NCBI GenBank assembly: GCA_947169685.1
Contig: CAMVQS010000007.1
Location: forward strand, 1 to 58,987
Direction of reading: 5' to 3'
DNA length: 58,987 bases
Source of the DNA: an uncultured Prevotella sp.
GTDB taxonomy: Bacteria > Bacteroidota > Bacteroidia > Bacteroidales > Bacteroidaceae
Shown: piece after piece, positions 32,432 to 41,432 of the stretch
Position numbering within the stretch: the stretch's first letter is position 1
Layout: each line of letters starts with the position of its first letter
Translations under genes and position numbers: made by a program
The notes under the pieces: model-generated
What the model saw: only the letters and a program-made list of their open reading frames with translations
Database searches by the model: none
What the model was told of the DNA's origin: nothing

Positions 32432-34948
32432 TTAATTCTCTACAGGCTCGGAACCTTCAGCTTCCTCAGAAAGCTCTTCATATTCCTCTTCGTTCTGCGC
32501 CGTAGCCACCTTGCAGACGCTGGCAATCACGTCGTTCTTCTTGGCAAGATTGATGAGGCGTACACCCTGTGTGGCACGGCCCATAGTGCGCACGTCAGCC
32601 ACCTTCAAGCGAATCAAGATACCACTCTTATTGATAATCATGAGGTCGTTCTCGTCGGTCACCACCTTGATGGCTACCAAGCGGCCGGTCTTCTCTGTTA
32701 TAGCGAGAGTCTTCACACCCTTGGCACCACGTGAGGTCTTACGGTAGTCCTCAATGTCGGTACGCTTGCCATAACCGTTTTCACTGACAACCATGATGGT
32801 CTCGGCTTCAGGATCATTGACGCAAACCATGCCTACAATCTCATCGTCACCACCGTCAAGGCGCATACCAATGACACCGGTAGAGACACGACCCATAGCA
32901 CGGACCTGATCTTCGTTGAAACGGACAGCACGACCATTGCGATTAGCCATCAGAATCTCGTTATGACCATTGGTCAGACGAACGCCAACCACTTCATCAC
33001 CCTCGTTGATATTGATGGCAATCACACCATTGGTACGCGGACGTGAGTATGCTTCCAGACAAGTCTTCTTGATGATACCCTTCTTGGTGGCAAACATCAC
33101 ATAATGAGAATTAACGAACTCTGTATCGCTGAATTTCTTGATACGCAGTACAGCGTTGATGGCGTCATCAGGCTCAATGTTAAGCAGGTTCTGGATGGCG
33201 CGTCCCTTCGAGTTCTTGTCGCCTTCAGGAATCTCGTAGCACTTCTGCCAGTAGCAACGTCCCTTCTGAGTGAAGAAGAGCAGCGTGTTGTGCATGGTGG
33301 CAGGATAGATGTACTCGGTGAAGTCGTTGTCGCGGTGGCGTGCTCCCTTCGCGCCTACTCCTCCTCTGCCTTGTGCATGGAAATCGGCCAGCGGGGTGCG
33401 CTTGATGTATCCCATGTGCGAAATGGTGATGACCACAGGATCATCGGGATAGAAGTCCTCAGCATTGAACTCATGGTCAAACGGGATAATCTCCGTCTTA
33501 CGGTCGTCACCATACTGTTCCTTCACCTCCTGCAGCTCCTGCTTCATCACTTCCTTACAACGCTCGGGGTTGTCAAGGATTTCCTGTAAGTCGGCAATGA
33601 GCTTCATCAGGTCATCGTACTCCTGATGCAGCTGCTCAACACGCAGACCGGTCAGCTGACTGAGACGCATATCAACGATAGCTTTCGACTGCAGCTCGTC
33701 CAGTTCAAAGCGCTTCTCCAAATTACGCTGAGCATCAGAAGGTGTTTCACTATTGCGGATAATCTTGACAACCTCATCAATGTTATTAACTGCGATAATC
33801 AAACCTTCAAGAATGTGGGCACGTTCCTGCGCTTTCTTCAGATCGAACTGAGTACGACGAATAGTAACATCATGACGATGCTCCACGAAGTACTTAACGC
33901 ACTCCTTCAGCGTAAGCAAACGAGGACGTCCCTTTACCAGTGCGATGTTATTAACTGAGAATGAGCTCTGTAGAGCCGTCATCTTAAAGAGCTTGTTAAG
34001 CAGCACGTTGGCATTGGCGTCACGTTTTACATCAACGACAATACGCATACCCTGACGGCCTGACTCGTCGTTGACATTGGCCACACCCTCAATCTTATGC
34101 TGATTAGACAGGTCGGCAATGTATGCTACAAGGTCAGCCTTGTTCACACCATAGGGTATCTCCGTCACCACAATCTTGTCGTGAGTATCACCGCTCTCAA
34201 TCTCAGCCTTGGCACGCATCACGATTCGCCCACGACCCGTCTCATAGGCATCCTTCACGCCCTGCAGACCGTAGATATAGGCTCCTGTGGGGAAGTCTGG
34301 GCCGGGAATATACTGCATCAGTCCTTCTGTATCAATGTCGGGATTGTCAATATAGGCACAGCAGCCGTCAATCACCTCGCCCAGATTGTGCGTCGGCATG
34401 TTGGTAGCCATACCTACGGCAATACCGTTACCACCATTAACCAGCAGATTAGGAATCTTGGTCGGCATAACAGTAGGCTCCGTGAGCGAGTCATCGAAGT
34501 TGGGGGTCATGTCAACAGTATCCTTATCCAGGTCATCCATGATATGCTCACCCATCTTCGAGAGGCGGCACTCGGGAGAACGCATGGCAGCTGGTGAGTC
34601 ACCATCAATAGAGCCGAAGTTACCCTGACCGTCAACCAAGGTATAGCGGAGGTTCCAGTCCTGTGCCATACGTACCAGCGCACCATAGACCGAAGAGTCT
34701 CCATGAGGGTGATACTTACCAAGCACCTCACCGACTACGCGCGCGCATTTCTTATAAGGTTGGGTGGAAACATTGTTAATGTTCTTCATACCGAAAAGAA
34801 TTCGGCGGTGTACGGGCTTGAAACCGTCACGAACATCGGGAAGTGCACGAGCCACAATAACGGACATCGAATAGTCGATGTACGATGACTTCATCTCTTC
34901 CTCAATGTTAATCTTAATGATTCTGTCGTTGTCGAAAGTTTGATCCAT
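32432..34948 (-). CDS. gyrA: DNA gyrase subunit A, catalytic Tyr not encoded
   Basis: 838 residues, full length. GyrA breaks and rejoins DNA for negative supercoiling with GyrB. N-terminal domain: [30 protein letters not shown] (quinolone region; Gly where E. coli has Asp87), [38 protein letters not shown]. The C-terminal pinwheel has a GyrA box QGRGGVG, so it is GyrA rather than ParC. The unusual point is residue 124: the sequence reads AAMR-Ser-Pro-ECRL where the family has AAMR-Tyr-(T/S)-E, so the catalytic Tyr (E. coli Tyr122) is absent. It begins an operon with two TPR genes. Confidence 0.95.
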   Translation of the reverse strand: MDQTFDNDRIIKINIEEEMKSSYIDYSMSVIVARALPDVRDGFKPVHRRILFGMKNINNVSTQPYKKCARVVGEVLGKYHPHGDSSVYGALVRMAQDWNLRYTLVDGQGNFGSIDGDSPAAMRSPECRLSKMGEHIMDDLDKDTVDMTPNFDDSLTEPTVMPTKIPNLLVNGGNGIAVGMATNMPTHNLGEVIDGCCAYIDNPDIDTEGLMQYIPGPDFPTGAYIYGLQGVKDAYETGRGRIVMRAKAEIESGDTHDKIVVTEIPYGVNKADLVAYIADLSNQHKIEGVANVNDESGRQGMRIVVDVKRDANANVLLNKLFKMTALQSSFSVNNIALVKGRPRLLTLKECVKYFVEHRHDVTIRRTQFDLKKAQERAHILEGLIIAVNNIDEVVKIIRNSETPSDAQRNLEKRFELDELQSKAIVDMRLSQLTGLRVEQLHQEYDDLMKLIADLQEILDNPERCKEVMKQELQEVKEQYGDDRKTEIIPFDHEFNAEDFYPDDPVVITISHMGYIKRTPLADFHAQGRGGVGAKGARHRDNDFTEYIYPATMHNTLLFFTQKGRCYWQKCYEIPEGDKNSKGRAIQNLLNIEPDDAINAVLRIKKFSDTEFVNSHYVMFATKKGIIKKTCLEAYSRPRTNGVIAININEGDEVVGVRLTNGHNEILMANRNGRAVRFNEDQVRAMGRVSTGVIGMRLDGGDDEIVGMVCVNDPEAETIMVVSENGYGKRTDIEDYRKTSRGAKGVKTLAITEKTGRLVAIKVVTDENDLMIINKSGILIRLKVADVRTMGRATQGVRLINLAKKNDVIASVCKVATAQNEEEYEELSEEAEGSEPVEN

Positions 34949-35043
34949 TAGTTCTTATTCTTTTGTTTCTAATCTCTTGTTTTTGGCTAATTTCGCGTTT
35001 AAGGCCATTTTTAAGCCCGCTGGCGCGTTTTCAATAAACTTTG

Positions 35044-35075
35044 CAAAGGTACGAAGAATATTTAAAACCCACAAA
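35044..35075 (-). promoter_or_regulatory. Promoter for gyrA
   Basis: TTTG (35075-35072), 20 nt, TACCTTTG (35051-35044) on the minus strand. The leader to the gyrA ATG is about 95 nt. The rest of the 323-nt gap to the sigma gene is AT-rich with nothing else recognisable. Confidence 0.75.
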
Positions 35076-35190
35076 ACTTTAAGCATTTTTTTGCCTAACG
35101 GATGTTAAAATACATTTTTCTCTATCTACTTCTTTGCTACACATTATTAAAAAAAGCGTTAAAAAAAGTACAACGTATTGTTATTTTTAG

Positions 35191-35198
35191 TACCTTTG
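35191..35198 (+). promoter_or_regulatory. Promoter -7 box for the sigma factor gene
   Basis: TACCTTTG, 73 nt before the ATG. No -33 match at 19-21 nt. Confidence 0.55.
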
Positions 35199-35271
35199 CA
35201 CAGTTTTAGGGTATATAAATAGAATATTGGCCTGTATATCAAGAGGTTAAGGCCGTTTTAAGGAAGAAAAG

Positions 35272-36144
35272 ATGAGACAGTTAAAAATTCAGAAGAGTAT
35301 TACAAACCGTTCGAGTGAAGCACTGGATAAATATCTAGTGGAGATTGGTCGTGCACCACTCATTTCAATCGACGAGGAAATTGAGTTGGCACAGAAAATC
35401 CGTAAGGGAGGTCCTGAGGGTGAGCGTGCAAAAGACAAGTTGGTAACTGCCAACCTGCGTTTTGTTGTATCCGTAGCAAAACAATACCAGCATCAGGGTC
35501 TGACACTGACCGATTTGATTGACGAAGGTAATATTGGCCTGATAAAGGCTGCCCAGAAGTTCGACGAGACACGTGGTTTTAAGTTTATCTCTTATGCCGT
35601 GTGGTGGATTCGCCAGAGTATCCTGCAGGCCATTGCCGAGCAGAGCCGTATCGTTCGCCTGCCGCTGAACCAGGTAGGTTCTCTGAACAAAATCAGTCAC
35701 GAGATTAACAAGTTCGAACAGGAGAATCAGCGTCACCCGTCAGTAACAGAGCTGAGTATGGCTACCAACATGGACGAGGAAAAGATTTCACAGAGCCTGA
35801 TGGCTGACGGTCATCACGTCTCCATTGACGCCCCGTTCCAGGATGGTGAGGACAACTGTATGCTTGACGTAATGGCCAGTGGCGATGATAGCCGTACAGA
35901 CCGTTATGTTGATCATGAGTCAATGGCTCAGGAGCTGAACACCGTACTGCACAAAGTGCTGAAGGATCGCGAAATACAGATTCTGACTCAGTGCTTCGGC
36001 ATCGGTTGTCATGAAAAAGGTCTGGAGGAAATTGGTGACCAGCTCGGACTGACTCGTGAACGTGTACGTCAGATTCGCGAAAAGAGCATTGCCAAGCTGC
36101 GTGACAGCGGTAATGCAAAGATTCTGATGAAATATTTGGGTTAA
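35272..36144 (+). CDS. rpoD: Primary RNA polymerase sigma factor
   Basis: 290 residues, the compact Bacteroidota primary sigma factor (sigma-ABfr type). Region 1.2 (SEALDKYLVEIGRAPLIS), region 2 (ANLRFVVSVAKQYQHQG, TDLIDEGNIGLIKAAQKFD, FISYAVWWIRQSI), region 3 and region 4 (EIGDQLGLTRERVRQIREKS) are complete; the acidic region 1.1 of E. coli RpoD is absent, as is usual here. It reads the TTTG-N19-21-TAnnTTTG promoters found through the window. Divergent from gyrA; followed by the DUF5686 gene. Confidence 0.95.
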   Translation: MRQLKIQKSITNRSSEALDKYLVEIGRAPLISIDEEIELAQKIRKGGPEGERAKDKLVTANLRFVVSVAKQYQHQGLTLTDLIDEGNIGLIKAAQKFDETRGFKFISYAVWWIRQSILQAIAEQSRIVRLPLNQVGSLNKISHEINKFEQENQRHPSVTELSMATNMDEEKISQSLMADGHHVSIDAPFQDGEDNCMLDVMASGDDSRTDRYVDHESMAQELNTVLHKVLKDREIQILTQCFGIGCHEKGLEEIGDQLGLTRERVRQIREKSIAKLRDSGNAKILMKYLG

Positions 36145-36157
36145 AAAATATTGTTTG

Positions 36158-36189
36158 TTTGGTGCTCTCAAAATTATTATGTAATTTTG
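36158..36189 (+). promoter_or_regulatory. Promoter for the DUF5686 gene
   Basis: TTTG (36158-36161), 20 nt, TAATTTTG (36182-36189), just downstream of the sigma gene stop. The expected start of transcription falls within a few nt of the GTG at 36196. Confidence 0.65.
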
Positions 36190-36195
36190 GGGCCT

Positions 36196-38229
36196 GTGAA
36201 TAGCAAACAGTGGTTCATCAAGATATGGATACTGGGCGTGATTTGCTTCACGCCCAGTTTTCTTTTTGCAAGGGATACTCTTGATTCCGTGCTGCTGAAC
36301 CGTGTGTTTGACTATCAGCGCAACTATGCGCACCACGTGGAAGGGTATCAGAGCAACGTCTATCTGAAATATTCTTTCTTTACGGACAAGCGAAACTTCA
36401 CACTCTTCCTCATCCCGCACATGTACTCCATTGCCCAGGGCGACCGCGCATACGTAGGCGAGTCATACTGCCGCATGACATTCAAAGACTTGAACGACTA
36501 CGAAATGAAAAGGCAGGTTAGCGTAGGAAATATTGCCCATTATGGTAAAGCATTGCCTACGGTCTTAGAATTGCTAACCCCCAATCTCTACAATGTCTGT
36601 CTGTTCAAGCAACATATTCTCTCGCCATTCCATCGAACGAATAGCCATTATTATCGCTACCGAGTGACAATTATTGGGAACGGTCTAGCTGTGCTGGCCT
36701 TCAAACCTATTCTGCAAAATACACAGCTGGTGTCAGGACAGGCTTACGTAAAGTTCGACACTGGACAAATAACAATGGTGGAGTTGGAAGGCGAATATGA
36801 CATGATAGACTTCAAGATTTCAATCCAGCAAGGTGAAAGCGGCCTACAGTCACTGTTGCCCAAACACTGTGAACTGGATGCACGGTTCGACTTCATTGGC
36901 AACCACGTCAGAAGCTATTTCGATGCCTATTACGACTGTCCCACTACCCTGCCCGACTCCTTGGAATCTGTCGATGACGTGAATCTGATGGCCAGCATCC
37001 GCCCCACGCCTCTTGAGCCTCACGAACAGGAAGTTTACGATCAGGAATACCACTCGACGGCACAGGCTGACACCATTCCGGCTGATACTATTCATGAACA
37101 TAAGAGAAACTTCTGGAAAGATATCATGTGGGGCGTTGTTGGCGACAACCTGTTTACCAGTATCAATGCAGGAAACGAGGTTGCCTCTGTCAGACTCTCC
37201 CCACTGCTCAACCCGCAATACATCAGCTATAGCCACAGCCGAGGTCTGTCATACAAAATAAAGATGGGTGCCCGTTACAACTTCTCAGAGCACCGCTATC
37301 TGACGCTAAACCCACAGTTTGGTTACAACTTCAAGTACAAGCAGTTCTACTTCACGGCTCCCTTGCGCATGACCTATAACCCGAAACGTGAAGGTTATGC
37401 AGAAATCGTAGTAGGCAACGGCAACCGTATCAATAATTCCAGCGTAGTAGAAACAATCATTAACGAGCGAGGCGACACCATCGACCTCTCCGGACAGGAT
37501 CTTGACCTGTTTACTGATAACCACATCGAGATTAGGAATAACGTGGAGGCATTCGACTGGCTGACCATCATGACCAGTCTGACCTATCATTTCCGCAAGG
37601 CAACAAACAGGGAACGTATGATCATGCTCGGGAAACCCACTATCTATCGAAGCTTCTCACCCGTGCTGTCACTGAAGGTCACCCCGTGGAGAGAAGGCCC
37701 TGTCTTTGTGCTTGACTATGAGCGAGGCATCAAGGGTGTATGGGACTCCAACATCGGCTACGAACGTTGGGAGATGGACGGTGTATGGAAAATTCCACTG
37801 CACAGCCTTAGTCTCCTCAATGTCCGTATGGGTGGAGGTTTTTATACGAATAAGAGTACCAGCTATTTCGTCGATTATGCCAACTTCCGCGACAACAACG
37901 TGCCTGGAGGATGGGAAGACGACTGGACCGGACAGTTCCAGCTGTTGAACAGCTCCTGGTACAATGCCTCTGACTATTATGTCCGCACCAACCTGTCATA
38001 CGAGACGCCTATGTTCTTCGCCACATGGCTGCCTTGGGTTGGCAGATACATTGAGTCAGAGCGAATCTATGCCAGTGCCCTGCTCATTGACCACACCCGT
38101 CCTTACTACGAGTTGGGTTACGGTCTCACTAATCGCTATTTCTCTGCGGGATTCTTCGCCAGCTTCCTGAATGGACAATTCCAGAGAACAGGTTTTAAAA
38201 TATCGCTTGAACTATTCAGAAAATGGTAG
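36196..38229 (+). CDS. DUF5686-type outer-membrane beta-barrel protein
   Basis: 677 residues from a GTG at 36196, giving a plausible signal peptide (KIWILGVICFTPSFLFARD); the TTG at 36151 would lie upstream of the promoter's -33 box. The N-terminal half (to about residue 290) has alternating charged and aromatic segments; the C-terminal half is rich in alternating beta strands and ends in a terminal Phe/Trp (LELFRKW), typical of outer-membrane barrels. It resembles DUF5686 proteins without the usual N-terminal carboxypeptidase-regulatory-like domain. Function unknown. The start of the AddA-like gene overlaps its last 7 nt. Confidence 0.7.
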   Translation: MNSKQWFIKIWILGVICFTPSFLFARDTLDSVLLNRVFDYQRNYAHHVEGYQSNVYLKYSFFTDKRNFTLFLIPHMYSIAQGDRAYVGESYCRMTFKDLNDYEMKRQVSVGNIAHYGKALPTVLELLTPNLYNVCLFKQHILSPFHRTNSHYYRYRVTIIGNGLAVLAFKPILQNTQLVSGQAYVKFDTGQITMVELEGEYDMIDFKISIQQGESGLQSLLPKHCELDARFDFIGNHVRSYFDAYYDCPTTLPDSLESVDDVNLMASIRPTPLEPHEQEVYDQEYHSTAQADTIPADTIHEHKRNFWKDIMWGVVGDNLFTSINAGNEVASVRLSPLLNPQYISYSHSRGLSYKIKMGARYNFSEHRYLTLNPQFGYNFKYKQFYFTAPLRMTYNPKREGYAEIVVGNGNRINNSSVVETIINERGDTIDLSGQDLDLFTDNHIEIRNNVEAFDWLTIMTSLTYHFRKATNRERMIMLGKPTIYRSFSPVLSLKVTPWREGPVFVLDYERGIKGVWDSNIGYERWEMDGVWKIPLHSLSLLNVRMGGGFYTNKSTSYFVDYANFRDNNVPGGWEDDWTGQFQLLNSSWYNASDYYVRTNLSYETPMFFATWLPWVGRYIESERIYASALLIDHTRPYYELGYGLTNRYFSAGFFASFLNGQFQRTGFKISLELFRKW

Positions 38230-41200
38230 CAGAACGAAAGCCTCTTACCGTCTATAAGGCCAGCGCAGGAAGCGGAAAGACATTCACGTTGGCATCGGAA
38301 TACATCAGACTGCTGGTGGAGAATCCACAGCAGTATCGTAGCATACTGGCCGTTACCTTTACCAACAAGGCGACGGAAGAGATGAAGATGCGTATTCTGA
38401 GCCAGCTCTACGGAATATCGAAGCGACTGCCAGACTCTAATGACTACCTGCAGCAGATCTGCCGCATGACGGGCTATGACGAAAAGTTGGTGTGCGAACG
38501 TGCGGACATCGCTTTAAAGAATCTGCTACACCATTATAGTTACTTCCGGGTTTCTACCATCGACACTTTTTTCCAAAGCGTACTGCGTAATCTGGCACGT
38601 GAACTGGAACTGACTGCCAACCTGCGCATTGAGCTGAACGACAAACAGGTTGAGGAACAGGCGGTCGATGAGCTGGTGCAGGATCTGCAGACCACAGACC
38701 AGACGCTGCAATGGATTCTGCGCTACGTCATGGACAACATTGAGGACGACCGTTCATGGAATGTCATCGGAAGCATCAAGAATTTCGGAACAACCATCTT
38801 CAAGGATCAGTATAAGGAACACAGCAAGGCACTGAGGGAGAAGATGACAGAAAAAGATTTCTTCGAACGATATACACAGGCGCTGGCCATTCAGCGTCAG
38901 CAGGCTCTGGAGCGCATGCAGGAAATCGGCATCAGCTTTTTCACGACGCTGGAAGGTGAAGGACTGGGACTTGAAGACCTGAAGAACGGCAAGAATATTG
39001 CCTCCTTCTTCCTGAAGCTCCAAAATGGGGATTTCGATGAAAGCGTTGTCAACAAGACCATACTCAGTTGCAGCGAGGATGCTGCTAACTGGTGTAAGAA
39101 AGGCACTGAGGCTGAGATACAGCCCATCGTGGAGCAGGCACTCAAGCCCATTGTTGACTATGCGCTGGAGGAACGTGAGAGACAATGGTTCCGTTATCAG
39201 TCTGCCACATTGACGTCACGCCATCTGAACCAATTGCGACTATTGGGCGAGATCGAGCAGAAAGTAAGAAGTCTCAACACTGAGGCCAACCGTTTCCTGC
39301 TCAGTGACACGCAACAGCTCCTGCACGAACTGATAAACGGTAGTGATTCACCTTTTATCTTCGAAAAGATTGGGGCGCAGTTGGAGCATATCATGATTGA
39401 TGAATTCCAGGACACCAGCACCGTGCAATGGCAGAACTTCAAGGTACTGCTCGAAGAATGCATGAGCCACGAAGGAACGCAGGACCTTATCGTGGGTGAC
39501 GTCAAACAGAGCATCTATCGCTGGCGTTCCGGAGACTGGAGACTGCTGAACGGCATTGAACAACATTTCCCGCTCCCCAAGCAACAGCTCAGCATTCAGT
39601 CCCTCAAAACCAACTACCGTTCACAGCGGAACATTATTGATTTCAACAATTGCTTCTTTGAATTGGCAGCAGAACGGGAATACAACCAACTGACAGACAA
39701 GGTTGGTGAGGAGTTGGCCCGTCAAGTACGCAATGCCTATCAGGATGTCGTCCAGGAGATTCCTTCACATCGGGAGGCGTCAGGTAAAGTACAAATCACA
39801 TTGTTCCCCAGCGAGGATTATCAGGAACACGTATTGGAGCATATGGGAGAAGTGATACGCGAACTCATGCAACATGGTACAGCACCTGACAATATCGCCA
39901 TTCTCGTACGTACCAAAGACGTCATCCCCGATATCATCGACTACTTCAACCTCTATCTTCCGGATGTTAATATCGTGTCTGACGAGGCATTCCGCCTTGA
40001 CGCATCATTAATGGTCAATATGCTGATGGATGCTTTGTATCTGCTGATGCACCCAGACGATACGATTACAAAAGCTACACTTGCCAAGAACTACCAGAAT
40101 CATATCCTGAGACGGAATCTCAACGACGGACAGCTGCTTAGAGCAGATATTGACGTCAATGCCTATCTGCCCGAAGGCTTTTCTGATGAAGCCGACAAGT
40201 TGCTACGCATGCCGCTCATGGACCTGATGGAGCAGTTATATAAGCTGTTCGGCCTGCAACAGCTGACGGAGGAAAATGCTTACCTCTGCACCTTCTACGA
40301 CTATCTGAACAGCTATACTGCCGACAATGCCGCTGATATTGACTCTTTCCTTACATACTGGAAAGAAACGCTATGCAGCAAAACCATCCAAAGCGACGAG
40401 GTAGATGGCATCCGTTTGCTAACCATTCACAAGAGCAAGGGGCTGGAGTTTGAACATGTCCTTATACCCTTCTGCGACTGGAGACTGGAACGCACGCAAA
40501 ACAACACCATCTGGTGTGAAGCAGCTGACGAACCCTACAACGAACTGCCTCTCGTTCCCGTTGACTATAGCGGCAAGATGGCTGGCAGCACCTACGAACA
40601 AGCATATTTCGACGAATACCTGCAGAACCGCGTCGATAACCTGAACCTGCTCTACGTGGCTTTCACGCGTGCCCGGAGCAACCTTTTTGTCATTGGACGT
40701 CGGGATTATTCGAATTCCCGTTCTCTGATTATTCAAGAGTTACTTCCCATGCTACAGGAAAAGATGGAAGGAGCCGTCTTGACTAATGATGAAAGCAAGA
40801 CTGTTCCCATCGTGTTTGAATATGGCACGCTGCACACCCAGACCAAACAACGAGAGACATCCGAGAATGTGTTTCTTCAACAGGCTGTCCGCTGCGAAGT
40901 GGAAATACGCCCCCACAACAATAAGGTCAACTTCAGACAAAGTAACAAAAGCCGTGATTTCATCGAGGGCAATGAACCAGACGAGACACAGGCCAACTAC
41001 ATCGAGGCTGGCAGCATTCTGCACGAAATCTTCGCACATATCCGGACTACTGCTGACATCAACGATGCACTTCGACAATTGCAGATGGACGGGGTGCTCT
41101 ACGACAGTCAACTGACTCCGGAACGACTGGGAAAAATGATTCGCAAGCGGCTTTCCGATCCACGTGTGCAAGACTGGTTCTCTGACCGTTGGCAACTTTA

Positions 41201-41432
41201 TAACGAATGTACTATACTGTCCATGCATGATGGGAAGGTAGAGGAGCGCCGTCCTGACCGTGTGATGACAGACGGCAAGCAGATGATAGTCGTTGACTTT
41301 AAGTTTGGCAAGCCAAAGGCCGAATACCACGAGCAGATCAAGGAGTACATGAGCCTGTTGCAGAGCATGGGTTACATGCACATCAAGGGCTATCTGTGGT
41401 ACGTCTATAACAATCAGATTGAAGAGGTATGA
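38223..41432 (+). CDS. AddA-like UvrD-family helicase-nuclease
   Basis: 1069 residues. Superfamily 1 helicase motifs are complete: Walker A ASAGSGKTFTLA (near residue 14), motif II IMIDEFQDTSTVQW, III VGDVKQSIYRWRSGDW, IV LKTNYRSQRNIIDF, V LTIHKSKGLEFEHV, VI LYVAFTRARSNLF. The C-terminus holds a PD-(D/E)XK-like nuclease (RRPDRVMTDGK, IVVDFKFGKPKAEYHEQIK). With the next gene it should process DNA double-strand ends for RecA-dependent repair, and may degrade phage DNA. Its start overlaps the DUF5686 gene by 7 nt and its stop overlaps the next start (ATGA). Confidence 0.9.
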   Translation: MVAERKPLTVYKASAGSGKTFTLASEYIRLLVENPQQYRSILAVTFTNKATEEMKMRILSQLYGISKRLPDSNDYLQQICRMTGYDEKLVCERADIALKNLLHHYSYFRVSTIDTFFQSVLRNLARELELTANLRIELNDKQVEEQAVDELVQDLQTTDQTLQWILRYVMDNIEDDRSWNVIGSIKNFGTTIFKDQYKEHSKALREKMTEKDFFERYTQALAIQRQQALERMQEIGISFFTTLEGEGLGLEDLKNGKNIASFFLKLQNGDFDESVVNKTILSCSEDAANWCKKGTEAEIQPIVEQALKPIVDYALEERERQWFRYQSATLTSRHLNQLRLLGEIEQKVRSLNTEANRFLLSDTQQLLHELINGSDSPFIFEKIGAQLEHIMIDEFQDTSTVQWQNFKVLLEECMSHEGTQDLIVGDVKQSIYRWRSGDWRLLNGIEQHFPLPKQQLSIQSLKTNYRSQRNIIDFNNCFFELAAEREYNQLTDKVGEELARQVRNAYQDVVQEIPSHREASGKVQITLFPSEDYQEHVLEHMGEVIRELMQHGTAPDNIAILVRTKDVIPDIIDYFNLYLPDVNIVSDEAFRLDASLMVNMLMDALYLLMHPDDTITKATLAKNYQNHILRRNLNDGQLLRADIDVNAYLPEGFSDEADKLLRMPLMDLMEQLYKLFGLQQLTEENAYLCTFYDYLNSYTADNAADIDSFLTYWKETLCSKTIQSDEVDGIRLLTIHKSKGLEFEHVLIPFCDWRLERTQNNTIWCEAADEPYNELPLVPVDYSGKMAGSTYEQAYFDEYLQNRVDNLNLLYVAFTRARSNLFVIGRRDYSNSRSLIIQELLPMLQEKMEGAVLTNDESKTVPIVFEYGTLHTQTKQRETSENVFLQQAVRCEVEIRPHNNKVNFRQSNKSRDFIEGNEPDETQANYIEAGSILHEIFAHIRTTADINDALRQLQMDGVLYDSQLTPERLGKMIRKRLSDPRVQDWFSDRWQLYNECTILSMHDGKVEERRPDRVMTDGKQMIVVDFKFGKPKAEYHEQIKEYMSLLQSMGYMHIKGYLWYVYNNQIEEV

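Noticed and set aside
32432..34948. ParC instead of GyrA
   Set aside because: The C-terminal GyrA box (QGRGGVG) and full-length pinwheel favour GyrA; ParC would also need the missing Tyr.
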